NCBI GenBank assembly: GCA_001462235.1 | Contig: LIUI01000093.1 | Location: forward strand, 1-36,859 | Length of the DNA: 36,859 bases | Reading direction: 5' to 3' | DNA from: Fibrobacteria bacterium GUT307 | GTDB lineage: Bacteria > Fibrobacterota > Fibrobacteria > Fibrobacterales > Fibrobacteraceae | Shown: in pieces, positions 8,334-16,726 of the stretch | How the letters are laid out: each line of letters starts with the position of its first letter | Numbering within the stretch: the first letter of the stretch is position 1 | Translations under genes and position numbers: made by a program | Notes under the pieces: model-generated | Databases searched by the model: none | What the model was told of the DNA's origin: nothing | What the model saw: only the letters and a program-made list of their open reading frames with translations

Positions 8334-8948
8334 ATGCCATTAAAGGGCAACTGGAAACAGCCATTTGCGGACGCTCTCAAAGCGGTTCAGGGTTCTATAT
8401 CCGAAACGCTCAAATTGAGCGCTCTGCAAATACTCCAGCATGCCCGCGCCGATTCAATAATTTACGGCGCAACTAAATTGTACCCCAAAAAGAAAGGCTC
8501 CGGAAAATGGGCGCTCTTTCTCGAAACGGGCGAAATGAACAGATACACGAGGCCTAGCGGCAAAAACGCCAAGCCTCGCAGAGTGTTCAATCAGACGAGA
8601 TTCGTTAGCCGCCACGGCGACCTGGCAAAAGCGTTCACGCCCGCAGGCAGCTGGAGCGGGGACACGCTCAGGACAAGAGGCGAGGGCGAAGCGAAGGTTG
8701 TTGTGAATGGAGATAAGACTTATGCCGTTTTAAAATTCACCGGCAAAGCGGAGGGCGCTCTCAGAGGGGGCGATTCAAAGCTTTCAAGAAGCAAAGTGGA
8801 CGTGATGGACGAAAATGGAAGCGTCATAGCAACACAGACAGAGAGAGGCAGGAGAAGGCCAATTGAAACCGGCGCGGCGAAAGTCTCAAGATTTGTTGCG
8901 AAAATACTTAAAACAAATCTTGACAAAAAAACAAGGAGCGTGTCATGA
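8334..8948 (+). CDS. Head-tail/virion morphogenesis protein, unknown
   Basis: Family not recognised with certainty. The 204-residue basic protein starts at the ATG one base after the capsid stop; a longer in-frame reading would run into the capsid gene and is rejected. Its middle has a run of Lys/Arg/Gly (KKKGSGKWALFLETGEMNR, GKNAKPRRVFN), then a strand-rich part (AKVVVNGDKTYAVLKFTG), and a basic C-terminal helix. Order suggests a head-closure, neck or HK97 gp10-like tail-completion protein, and the ATGA overlap with the next gene supports coupled production. Confidence 0.62.
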   Translation: MPLKGNWKQPFADALKAVQGSISETLKLSALQILQHARADSIIYGATKLYPKKKGSGKWALFLETGEMNRYTRPSGKNAKPRRVFNQTRFVSRHGDLAKAFTPAGSWSGDTLRTRGEGEAKVVVNGDKTYAVLKFTGKAEGALRGGDSKLSRSKVDVMDENGSVIATQTERGRRRPIETGAAKVSRFVAKILKTNLDKKTRSVS

Positions 8949-9433
8949 GCTTCGAAGCCAATGCGACGGACGAACTCAAAGCCGCCATCCTTTCAATAGA
9001 CGGCCCGCACATTGATTTGTCCAACGAAGATAATATTTTTGCGCAGGACATGCTCCTGCAGAACCATTTGGAAATTTCTTCCGATAAACTGCCATACGTT
9101 GAGCTTTACATAGCATCCTCATCGCTGGAGCTTGTGGCAAACGACCGCTTTGAAAGCTCGCTGGATATTGATTTTTCGATTTTCTATGAAATATCCCCGG
9201 AAGAGGGCAGGGCAAAAGGGATTGATAGGGGCCGGCAATGCATATACCAGGTAATAGACAAAATTTTGGATAGGCAGAGAAGCGGCGAAGCCTTGACGCC
9301 TCTCTACTTTAACGGCCAGGTGCACATAGAAGCAACAGCGCCGCAATTGACAAATTCAAAACCCGGAAGCAGCTGCAGAGCAGTAGCAACGGCTAGATTC
9401 ACTCTCAACCAAATAGAGGTAAACAATGCTTGA
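8945..9433 (+). CDS. Tail completion/terminator-like protein (putative)
   Basis: 162-residue protein with the size, place and fold pattern expected of a tail-terminator or minor tail protein (lambda gpU position, just before the tail tube). An initial helix (DELKAAILSID) is followed by alternating strands (LPYVELYIASSSLEL, SLDIDFSIFYEIS), a helix (GRQCIYQVIDKIL) and a final strand ending in ATARFTLNQIEV. The strand-helix-strand arrangement resembles gpU/gp37-type proteins by eye only. It overlaps both neighbours (ATGA upstream, 8 bp downstream). Confidence 0.55.
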   Translation: MSFEANATDELKAAILSIDGPHIDLSNEDNIFAQDMLLQNHLEISSDKLPYVELYIASSSLELVANDRFESSLDIDFSIFYEISPEEGRAKGIDRGRQCIYQVIDKILDRQRSGEALTPLYFNGQVHIEATAPQLTNSKPGSSCRAVATARFTLNQIEVNNA

Positions 9434-10610
9434 GAACACAGCAACACAGGATTTTGCAATTCAGCACGCAGTCCGCTTTGAAAAGCAGCTGCAAACAACC
9501 GAAGCCGACATTTACGGAGGCGAAGCCAGCAACTGGCCGGGCGCAGGCGACAAATTGCCCGCAGAGGCAAACGCCGAGTTCCAAAAAGGAGCGGAGTATT
9601 ACACCGATGCCGCCATGAACGGCACCCAGTTCAACGGCAACAAACGCAAAACGGCAGAGCTGCCAACGGTAGCCTCGCTCAATGTGAAGGGCTACGTGCA
9701 GGGCATTGAAAGAATTCTCTTGGCAGGGCTTGGCTACGCATCTGTAGCGGGGCCAACGCCAGATGCCCAGAACCCCGGCTATTACCGCCATTTCTTTGTC
9801 ATACCGCCTCAGGGAAAAAACCAAAGGCTCTATACGACAGAAGAAATAGATGATGCAGGCACTTCTTTCAGCGCAACAGATATTGCGAATTTATATCTGT
9901 GCGTCAGCCAGAAATTAGGCCCATACGCGCAGCACGCCCGCAATGTTGCGGTCAAAGATTTTGAGATTGCCTGTTCCGCCAAAAGCCCGTTGCAGCTCAC
10001 AGCGAGCGGGCCGGCCGATCGCATAGACAGGGAACCCAGCAAAGAGAGCACTGCCGCTTGGAGCTTTGGGGCAGATTTCGACAAATGGTACCAGCTCTCG
10101 GATTTCAAATGCGATTTATATCCGGAAGGCGAAAATCCGCAAACGCATTCAATCACGGAATTTTCTTTCAAGGCCAGCAATGGCCTATCGGACGATAACA
10201 CGCCCACAGGAACCAGCAACAACGGGCTTTCAAGAGCGGAGCCATTGCCGAGCGGCAAAAGCGCGATAACCCTTGACATAACCGTTTATCTGCACGACAA
10301 AACCCTTTACGAGGATTGGCAGAACAACGAGACTATTTTGAATTGCCGCGTATATGCGGCAAGAGGCAATTACAAGTTTGAGCTCCTTTTGCCAAGGATG
10401 CAGATAACGCAGGCAACGCCTAATTTTGACGGCGCAGGCTCCATACAGATGACTCTTGAGGCATCGTGGCCCAACTCTGAACAGGAACTGCAGGCCCTTT
10501 CCAGTTCATTCGGCTATGCCTGGCCGCAGGCAAGCGTGGCAGGCGTGATGGTGACCAGCCGGGAAAACAGAAACCCTATGCGCGACATGGAAGTCACGGA
10601 GCAGAATTAA
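9426..10610 (+). CDS. Major tail tube protein (putative)
   Basis: 394-residue candidate for the tail tube subunit. It is beta-rich throughout, with Thr/Asn/Ser loops and the tube-like pattern of an N-terminal strand (AVRFEKQLQTTEADIYGG) and later strands (HSITEFSFKASNGL, SAITLDITVYLHD, YKFELLLPRMQIT, SIQMTLEASWP). It lies between the tail-terminator candidate and the tail-chaperone pair, exactly where lambda gpV lies. It is longer than gpV, so it may carry an extra surface domain. An AGAGG site precedes the ATG by 6 bases. An alternative is a minor tail protein, but no other gene here could be the tube. Confidence 0.68.
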   Translation: MLENTATQDFAIQHAVRFEKQLQTTEADIYGGEASNWPGAGDKLPAEANAEFQKGAEYYTDAAMNGTQFNGNKRKTAELPTVASLNVKGYVQGIERILLAGLGYASVAGPTPDAQNPGYYRHFFVIPPQGKNQRLYTTEEIDDAGTSFSATDIANLYLCVSQKLGPYAQHARNVAVKDFEIACSAKSPLQLTASGPADRIDREPSKESTAAWSFGADFDKWYQLSDFKCDLYPEGENPQTHSITEFSFKASNGLSDDNTPTGTSNNGLSRAEPLPSGKSAITLDITVYLHDKTLYEDWQNNETILNCRVYAARGNYKFELLLPRMQITQATPNFDGAGSIQMTLEASWPNSEQELQALSSSFGYAWPQASVAGVMVTSRENRNPMRDMEVTEQN

Positions 10611-10621
10611 AAGGAGGCCGT

Positions 10622-11053
10622 ATGTTTTTATTCAAGAAACCAACTTTAGCCATCTACAATAGCGAGGCAACGGGCGCGGAATTTAAGTTTAGGCATTGCA
10701 CGGAAAAAGACAGTGAAGAGCTGGATATATATGTAGGCCATGAGGGCAATTTCAACAACCAAAGCAGCCTGTGGACGAACTACGCCATGCACAGGGACGA
10801 TTACCATGCCGCCTGGCTTTTGGAAGATTTTAGCGGCGTTCAGCAAGATGGCAAAGCGCACGATATCAAGCAGTTCGATTTACGCTCCAAAGCGGAGTTG
10901 ATTCAAAAATTGAAGGAAGCGGATGCAAAATTTTCTCCCTGGTTTGAGGCACACTGCGAGCCGGCGGAAAAAAAAATTGAAGAAGTGGCTTCTTCTGGAG
11001 AAGTGGTGGATGCCGGAACTGTGCCAGCCGTGCAGAGCCAACAACTGTGGTAA
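10622..11053 (+). CDS. Tail assembly chaperone, G-like (putative)
   Basis: 143-residue acidic protein beginning behind a consensus AAAAGGAGG site. It occupies the position of lambda gpG, between tail tube and tape measure. Most of it reads as a mixed alpha/beta domain (LAIYNSEATGAEFKFRHC, EELDIYVGHEGNFNNQSSLW), and the C-terminal third is a Lys/Glu helix. The next gene overlaps its 3' end in another frame, the usual layout of G and GT chaperones. A run of nine A residues at 10968-10976 near the end of the ORF could allow ribosomal or transcriptional slippage into that frame. Confidence 0.6.
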   Translation: MFLFKKPTLAIYNSEATGAEFKFRHCTEKDSEELDIYVGHEGNFNNQSSLWTNYAMHRDDYHAAWLLEDFSGVQQDGKAHDIKQFDLRSKAELIQKLKEADAKFSPWFEAHCEPAEKKIEEVASSGEVVDAGTVPAVQSQQLW

Positions 11054-11327
11054 CTGCGAATGCGATTTGTCCGGGAACTGCAAGAGCTTGATGCACGAGG
11101 CCGCCACGGCGGCAGATGTGCGTGGCGATCCCAGGCATTTCCTGGACGGGGAGCTGTTCCGGTTTGCGGACTTGGTTCGCAGGGCAATAGCCATATCCCC
11201 TTTAGACACGCACGGTTTCCCTACTCTGCAAGCCCTGTCATGGATAGACATAGAAACCCCCTACAGCACAAAAACAACGCAAAATTTAGCCTATATGCTT
11301 TTGTCCGATCTATTTCCCAAAAAATAA
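11010..11327 (+). CDS. Overlapping second chaperone ORF (T-like, putative)
   Basis: 105-residue product in the frame +1 (or -2) to the preceding gene, which it overlaps by 44 bp. The ATG at 11010 has GGAG 9 bases upstream, so independent initiation is possible; fusion to the upstream protein by slippage on the A9 run at 10968-10976 is the alternative. Residues 3-25 contain a dense Cys cluster (CQPC, CGNCEC, GNC), perhaps a metal knuckle, followed by helices such as ELFRFADLVRRAIA. Its place before the tape measure gene fits the 'T' part of a GT tail chaperone. The frame continues openly upstream to an ATG at 10923, but that stretch looks like a shadow of the first gene. Confidence 0.6.
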   Translation: MPELCQPCRANNCGNCECDLSGNCKSLMHEAATAADVRGDPRHFLDGELFRFADLVRRAIAISPLDTHGFPTLQALSWIDIETPYSTKTTQNLAYMLLSDLFPKK

Positions 11328-11354
11328 TTTATATTATAAGTAGAGGTAATGAAA

Positions 11355-11522
11355 ATGCTCATCGAAACATCTCTTCTAGTTGCTATACCCATGCTATTGA
11401 TTCTCAATATGCTGAGCAACTATTTCAAAAAGCAGAAGTTCAAAAAGCTGGAAAAAGAAATGAGGGGAAGAGGGATAGACGAGGACGCAATACTTATAGC
11501 AAGGCATTTCCTTACAAAGTAA
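11355..11522 (+). CDS. Small single-span membrane protein
   Basis: 55-residue protein between the chaperone pair and the tape measure gene. An AGAGG site at 11342-11346 lies 8 bases before this ATG; an ATG six bases earlier is also in frame. The N-terminal half is one hydrophobic helix (LLVAIPMLLILNML), the rest is strongly basic (NYFKKQKFKKLEKEMRGRG). No family recognised. It could be a phage membrane protein or an accessory to tail assembly or injection; position alone does not decide. Confidence 0.55.
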   Translation: MLIETSLLVAIPMLLILNMLSNYFKKQKFKKLEKEMRGRGIDEDAILIARHFLTK

Positions 11523-11549
11523 AAAAACAAGCATATTCAAGGGGGGGTT

Positions 11550-13784
11550 ATGGCTCTTGAATATAACCTTACCGTTAAGGACAATGGTTCTGTTGCTATA
11601 AAGAAAGTTGGCGAGAATGTCAATATTTTGCAGCAAAATTTTGTGAAGCTGGATAGCCGCATAAATACTACAAACAACTATTTTGCAACATTAAATAAAA
11701 ATGTAAATGTCATTCAGGCAGGAATGGGAAAACTTGACGCCAGCATTGCTGGATTGGGTGCAATGGCAATGGCGAATGCAGCCGCGGCTATCAAAGATTT
11801 TGCCAAGGAAATGATCCAAAGCTACGATTCCGCCGCTAAATTGTCAGATAATATAGGCGTGGCATCTGAGAGCATTATCGGGCTTAGGCACGCGGCAGAG
11901 CTGAGCAGCGTGGGCGCCGAGCAAATGGACAAGAATATGGCCAAGCTCAGCCAAACCATATCCAAAGCAGGCAGCGGCAACAAAGCAGCGGCAGATACAT
12001 TTGCCAAAATGGGGATTGCGGTGAAGAACTCGGACGGAACGCTTAAAAACTCCGAGCAGGTTCTGATGGAAATGGCGGACGCGTTTGAAAAACTGCCGGC
12101 AGGAACAGAACGGGCATCGCTTGCAATGGATGTGTTCGGCAAAAGCGGCGCATCAATGGTGACCATGCTCAAGGACGGCTCCGGCTCGCTCAGAGAAATG
12201 GTCAGCGAGGGCGCGAACGCAGCGGGCAACATAGAGGGCATATCCGAATCAATGCAGAGGCTCAACGATGCGATGACCAGGGGCAAAGCGGCGGTAATGG
12301 CCATGCTGGCAAGCCTAGCAGACACGGCCCCTATCAAAGCGGCAATTGGCGCAATAGAAAATCTTTCCAAATCTTGGATTAAATTCGCCGGCGACAGAAA
12401 AGAGATGGCGAACCAAGAAAAAATCATTGAAGGTCAGCTTCAACAAGGCTACAAAGCTGATCTAAAAATTTTGCAAGCAAAAAAAGAAAGCATAAATCTA
12501 AGCACAAAAAGCACCGGAGAAAAGCAGAAAGAAATTGCTGAGATAGCAAAACAAATAAGTTCCGTGCAAAAGAAGCTAAATCTTGACAATGAGGAATTAT
12601 GGCTCATTGAAGCCAAAGGCAGGGCAATAGCCCTGAACAACAAAGCAAAAAAAGAAGAATTGAGCGGCACCGAGAGCGAAACCTTAGCAAGCCTGCAAAC
12701 TCAAATCAAGAGCATAGAGGGAAAAAACGCCGCTGCTGAAGAAGCTGCACGCATAGCGGCAGAGAACGCCGAGAAAGAAAAACAAGCTATGGCCGCCGCT
12801 ACAGCAAGTTACGGAGAAAACCAAAAGAAGATGGAAGAAGCAAGCAAGGCGGCGGCAAAAGCAGCAGAGGAAGCCAGACGGTTGAACGAGCAGCGAATAA
12901 AAGATGAAGCAAGGGAATTTGACGAATTGATGAGCAAAAAACAAAAGGCGATAGAAAGCCTGGCGGCACACGATGAAAAAATGCGCATTGCAAGCCTTGA
13001 AGGCGAAGAGCAAAAAATAGCTCAGGCAATGGCCAGCTACGAAAAACAAAAAGCAGAACTTGAAGCGATGCATGAGCTTGAAGCAATGTATGCGGAGAAC
13101 GAAATTGAAATACGCATAAATCAAGATGTACGCCTGCTTGAACTAGAGCGGCAAAGAAATATACAGATAGATAGCATAAAACAAGAGTTTGCCGATAAGG
13201 AATTAGAGAGGCGTGAAGAGGAAGAGGAAGAAAACCGGAGATACTACGAAGAGCGATTACAGCAAGAAGAAGCATTGCGCGATGCCAAAATAGCCTCTGG
13301 CGAAGCAAGCATGCAGGCAATACAGCAAATGACAAGCGGCTATAAATCATACTCCGCGCTATTCAAAGCATCGCAGGTAGGCGAAGCAACGATCAATTCA
13401 GTGCAAGCCGTGCTAAAAACAATGTCTAGCACACCATTTCCTTTCAACATCCCTCTAGCCGCCTTGCAAGCCGCAGCCGGCGCTGTGCAGGTGCGCAAAA
13501 TAGCATCAACAAAAATGTTTGCAGGCGGCATGATACCGGGCGGAGATAGATACTTACGGGTGAACGAAGAAGGCATGGAAGCAATGCTAACAACCAAAGG
13601 CGTGCGCAATGCCGGGGGACCAGCGGGAATTGACGCGCTGAACAACGGATCGCAAAGCATAAGAAACAGCTACGACAACAGAAAATCAAGCGTGAATGTG
13701 AATCTATACCCGGTTATGGTGACTCCAAAAACTTTGAGAGAAAATATAGAACCTGTTTTCAAATGGAATGAGCAAAGATGGTAA
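11550..13784 (+). CDS. Tail tape measure protein
   Basis: Sets tail length and is thought to leave the tail during DNA injection. The 744 residues predict a moderate-length tail. Layout: N-terminal helical region with many Asn/Ile heptads (about 1-60), a TMP core (DSAAKLSDNIGVASESI, DVFGKSGASMVTMLKDG, both hallmarks of TP901/lambda-type tape measures), hydrophobic Ala-rich helices, a very long Glu/Lys/Ala coiled coil (about 380-620), and a C-terminal AALQAAAGAVQVRKI and MFAGGMIPGG segment typical of TMP ends. A run of seven G residues just before the ATG includes the ribosome-binding site. It is directly followed, with a 7-bp overlap, by tail-tip genes. Confidence 0.93.
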   Translation: MALEYNLTVKDNGSVAIKKVGENVNILQQNFVKLDSRINTTNNYFATLNKNVNVIQAGMGKLDASIAGLGAMAMANAAAAIKDFAKEMIQSYDSAAKLSDNIGVASESIIGLRHAAELSSVGAEQMDKNMAKLSQTISKAGSGNKAAADTFAKMGIAVKNSDGTLKNSEQVLMEMADAFEKLPAGTERASLAMDVFGKSGASMVTMLKDGSGSLREMVSEGANAAGNIEGISESMQRLNDAMTRGKAAVMAMLASLADTAPIKAAIGAIENLSKSWIKFAGDRKEMANQEKIIEGQLQQGYKADLKILQAKKESINLSTKSTGEKQKEIAEIAKQISSVQKKLNLDNEELWLIEAKGRAIALNNKAKKEELSGTESETLASLQTQIKSIEGKNAAAEEAARIAAENAEKEKQAMAAATASYGENQKKMEEASKAAAKAAEEARRLNEQRIKDEAREFDELMSKKQKAIESLAAHDEKMRIASLEGEEQKIAQAMASYEKQKAELEAMHELEAMYAENEIEIRINQDVRLLELERQRNIQIDSIKQEFADKELERREEEEEENRRYYEERLQQEEALRDAKIASGEASMQAIQQMTSGYKSYSALFKASQVGEATINSVQAVLKTMSSTPFPFNIPLAALQAAAGAVQVRKIASTKMFAGGMIPGGDRYLRVNEEGMEAMLTTKGVRNAGGPAGIDALNNGSQSIRNSYDNRKSSVNVNLYPVMVTPKTLRENIEPVFKWNEQRW

Positions 13785-14197
13785 TGCGCGTTTCTCTTAT
13801 TTGCGATGGCTATTCGCTTGAAATCCCGGCGAATGCCTACGCAATGTGGCCGCATGCGGAAAGGCTTAATCATATCTCCGCGGACGCAATGACGGGCGAA
13901 AGATTTTCAGTTGATTTGGGCCCTACAAGAGTGAATTCTTCAATCTCTTGGCGGTGCATTGATTATTCAACAGTTAAGCTTTACGAAGAGTTTTTGCTTC
14001 AAAGAGTAAAAATGGGTTTGAATCCATTTGCCATAATGACGCCGGCACACAATGATTTTGGCTATGGAAAGGGAGCGACAGTTCCAAACGCATTTTACAA
14101 CGGCCCGGCAAACACAAAGGAAATAATCCAGCCAAACAGTTCCAACGGAATGTATTACGATATTGAGCTTCCCTATATGTTCATAAGGGAGGCATAG
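13778..14197 (+). CDS. Tail-tip/distal tail protein (putative)
   Basis: 139-residue protein, no recognised family. It starts inside the last codons of the tape measure gene (ATG 13778, or ATG 13784 overlapping its stop) and ends one base into the next gene. Beta-rich with aromatic residues (RVSLICDGYSLEIP, SISWRCIDYSTVKLYEEF, MYYDIELPYMFI). Small proteins here in siphoviruses are usually lambda gpM-like or distal tail components connecting tube to tip, which is the inference made. Confidence 0.55.
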   Translation: MVMRVSLICDGYSLEIPANAYAMWPHAERLNHISADAMTGERFSVDLGPTRVNSSISWRCIDYSTVKLYEEFLLQRVKMGLNPFAIMTPAHNDFGYGKGATVPNAFYNGPANTKEIIQPNSSNGMYYDIELPYMFIREA

Positions 14198-16722
14198 TGC
14201 ATAAAATTGAGATACTAAAGCCGCAATCTGCTTCTTGGGTTGACCATTTGGGGAATGACATAGACAGACTTGTTTTAAGCAAAAAATACGAGCCGAACTA
14301 TATTCCGGGGTATTATCCGATCCAGTCATTCGGAGCGTTGGATAGATCTATCAGCGATATTCCAGAAAGGCCTATACAGAGCCTTACGGATTGGACTATT
14401 AGCATTAACTCAATGTATTCTTCCAAAGATGGAAGTTTTTCAACTATTGATTTGGTTTATTTTCTTGAAGCAAAAAATGAGGAGTTAGGCAAAGAGTTTA
14501 ATCTTGTTGGTTGCGTAGTGTGTTTGTTTGACAGTGAGGAAATAATTTTCATAGGCGTGGTGAATGCTGTTGAAAGTTCTAATGGAATAATTAGCATAAA
14601 TGTTAGCGAGCGTATAGGTTCGCCGAGCATAGCAAAAAATCCTATTCCGCTTGTGCTTGGAAATACATCTGCCGATAGCTCTTTGTATTGGCCCGTTGAG
14701 ATTACCAAGGACGATCTTGGAGCGGAGCAAATCATTTTATCGCAAACGCCTTTGCAGCGGTTCGATGGGCTTTTTATATATGACGAAAAAAGCAATAGGT
14801 ATATAGAATGCGAATTTGAGAATTTCAAAGTTTCCGCAGACAATAAAAGAATTGATTTCATTCACGATGAAGTTACCTTAGAGACCAACAGTGAAATTCT
14901 GCCGCTTGGCATATTTAGCTTCGATAATTTAGACGCATCATCTTTGCTGAGACCGGATGCCACTCAAATAGAACCTACAAATTATGCTGCGGGCACCGAT
15001 TCTTTTAACAGAGAAATTGTTCAGGCATGGAGCAATCAAGCCGCCGCCGGTTTATCCGGTCCTATGCTTGGCAGAAGCAGCGATCATAGTGCTCGCCGCA
15101 ATCATCCAACAGGTACGCCTCTTAGAAGAATCGGCTCGGCATCATCAATGTATTTTTACATTACTTTAATCGACAGGCCCATAAGTGTAACCGAAACGGG
15201 CGCCGTTTCTGACAGTCGTTTTATGTCTTATGGTGGTAAAACCCCGCCGAGTTTTCCGAGACAAAAAGGTAAGCCTGCCATAAGCGGAACTCCCGCAAAT
15301 TTCCTTAACAATTTTAATAATAGTACCAATAGCAATAGAATTTATGATTATTTATCCGTACGGGCAGGCACTTATGTCACAAACCCATCATCGCCGCTAG
15401 AATACGCACGGTTTTCGTTTAATCTTCCCGAAATTGATTTGCCAAGTTCGGCTATAGTTGAGGAGTGCACAATTAATTTTTTGTATGAGCTCCTTAATTC
15501 ATCCAATATAAGGCTTTCTTTTGAAATTGGAGACAATTCGCCGTATCCCTACAGTCTCCCAACTTATTCACAAGATCATATATATAAGTCTGATTTTAAC
15601 GAAGATATACGAGTTATTTGGTCCGATTGGAGTTCTGGGCACCCAACTTTTGCAAACTCTAAAGTCGCCCATTTGCATATTCTTCTAGACACTTACCATA
15701 ATACTTATAATAACCTTGTCGATTATCCCGATCCTCCTTTTGCTGCCTTCTACTCTTTGCAAATCCGGAGAAAAGTAAAAGTATTATTTAACTCCGTGAA
15801 ACTATTTGCAAAAGGATTGCCGGCATCTTTTGCCGTTACGCCTGCACCTGCCGGAAATTATGTTATTCCTGCTGTGAACAGCCTGCTGACTGCCGCATCC
15901 GTGCTAGAATACAACGTGCAAGCTGATGGCGAATTGCCCAGCATCGAATACAGTTCGCTCATAAGAGACGAATCTGCTGATTTCAGAGACAAGCTAGGTG
16001 CGCTAGCGCAGGCATCTGCAACGCTTATGCGTTTTGATTCCGTTTCCGATTCTTTTTTGGTCAAATCAATTTCTAGGCACGACATAACGGTTATTCCAAT
16101 TCCGCGAAAAGCCATTTTAGAGGAAAATAATATTTACAATTTCAAAATGCAAACGCCCAAACGCACGGATGTTTATAGCGGATTAGAAATTTCTTGGGGA
16201 AAAAATTCAGCAACCGACAAATATGAAAATAAAACTTTGGTGGATGAAAATAAAATTTCTCACAACGGAATTTTTTCTGACCCCATTGACAACACCCTTG
16301 AATGGGATGGAATATTCAACCAGCTGGAAAAAAGCTCCAGAGAAGGAAAAGCCAATGTTAAAATAATCGAAAATGAATGGATAAGAAATAGAGAAGGCGC
16401 AGAATATATGGCTTACAATTACTTATATTGGACATGCGTTCCGCTTCGCAAAGCAGAAGTAAATTGCATAAAACCTTGGCTGCCACCCGATATTGGTTTA
16501 GGCAGTTTTGTTAGCCTTGACTTGCCCGGCTATCCTGCCAAACTTGCCAGCACCGCTTGGATAGTGACGGGAATAACAGACGATATAGATAACTATACTG
16601 CGAATATTGCATTGACGGAAGTATGGAACGTTCCTGTAATTCCATTGGAAAGATTTTTGGCCACAGAGAATTTGGAATATATAGCAACCGAACAAGACGA
16701 CAAAATTCAACTAGAGAGGTAA
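14197..16722 (+). CDS. Large tail-tip/baseplate hub protein (putative)
   Basis: 841-residue virion protein starting with GTG one base into the preceding ORF. The order (after tape measure and small tip protein, before the fibre) corresponds to the central tip or tail-associated hub of siphoviruses. Residues 1-220 are strand-rich and resemble a tail hub domain (WTISINSMYSSKDGSFSTID, VYFLEAKNEELGKEF); the middle (about 260-540) is Ser/Asn/Tyr-rich; the last 280 residues (ISWGKNSATDKYENKTL, NREGAEYMAYNYLYW, GLGSFVSLDLPGYP) look like the conserved C-terminal part of hub proteins. Codon use is noticeably more AT-rich in this gene than in the head genes. No lysozyme or protease motif was seen. Confidence 0.65.
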   Translation: MHKIEILKPQSASWVDHLGNDIDRLVLSKKYEPNYIPGYYPIQSFGALDRSISDIPERPIQSLTDWTISINSMYSSKDGSFSTIDLVYFLEAKNEELGKEFNLVGCVVCLFDSEEIIFIGVVNAVESSNGIISINVSERIGSPSIAKNPIPLVLGNTSADSSLYWPVEITKDDLGAEQIILSQTPLQRFDGLFIYDEKSNRYIECEFENFKVSADNKRIDFIHDEVTLETNSEILPLGIFSFDNLDASSLLRPDATQIEPTNYAAGTDSFNREIVQAWSNQAAAGLSGPMLGRSSDHSARRNHPTGTPLRRIGSASSMYFYITLIDRPISVTETGAVSDSRFMSYGGKTPPSFPRQKGKPAISGTPANFLNNFNNSTNSNRIYDYLSVRAGTYVTNPSSPLEYARFSFNLPEIDLPSSAIVEECTINFLYELLNSSNIRLSFEIGDNSPYPYSLPTYSQDHIYKSDFNEDIRVIWSDWSSGHPTFANSKVAHLHILLDTYHNTYNNLVDYPDPPFAAFYSLQIRRKVKVLFNSVKLFAKGLPASFAVTPAPAGNYVIPAVNSLLTAASVLEYNVQADGELPSIEYSSLIRDESADFRDKLGALAQASATLMRFDSVSDSFLVKSISRHDITVIPIPRKAILEENNIYNFKMQTPKRTDVYSGLEISWGKNSATDKYENKTLVDENKISHNGIFSDPIDNTLEWDGIFNQLEKSSREGKANVKIIENEWIRNREGAEYMAYNYLYWTCVPLRKAEVNCIKPWLPPDIGLGSFVSLDLPGYPAKLASTAWIVTGITDDIDNYTANIALTEVWNVPVIPLERFLATENLEYIATEQDDKIQLER

Positions 16723-16726
16723 TAAT

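Noticed and set aside
11060-11560. Plus-strand ORF of 166 aa over the chaperone and small-membrane genes
   Set aside because: It is out of frame with two better-supported genes with ribosome-binding sites, and its composition is irregular.
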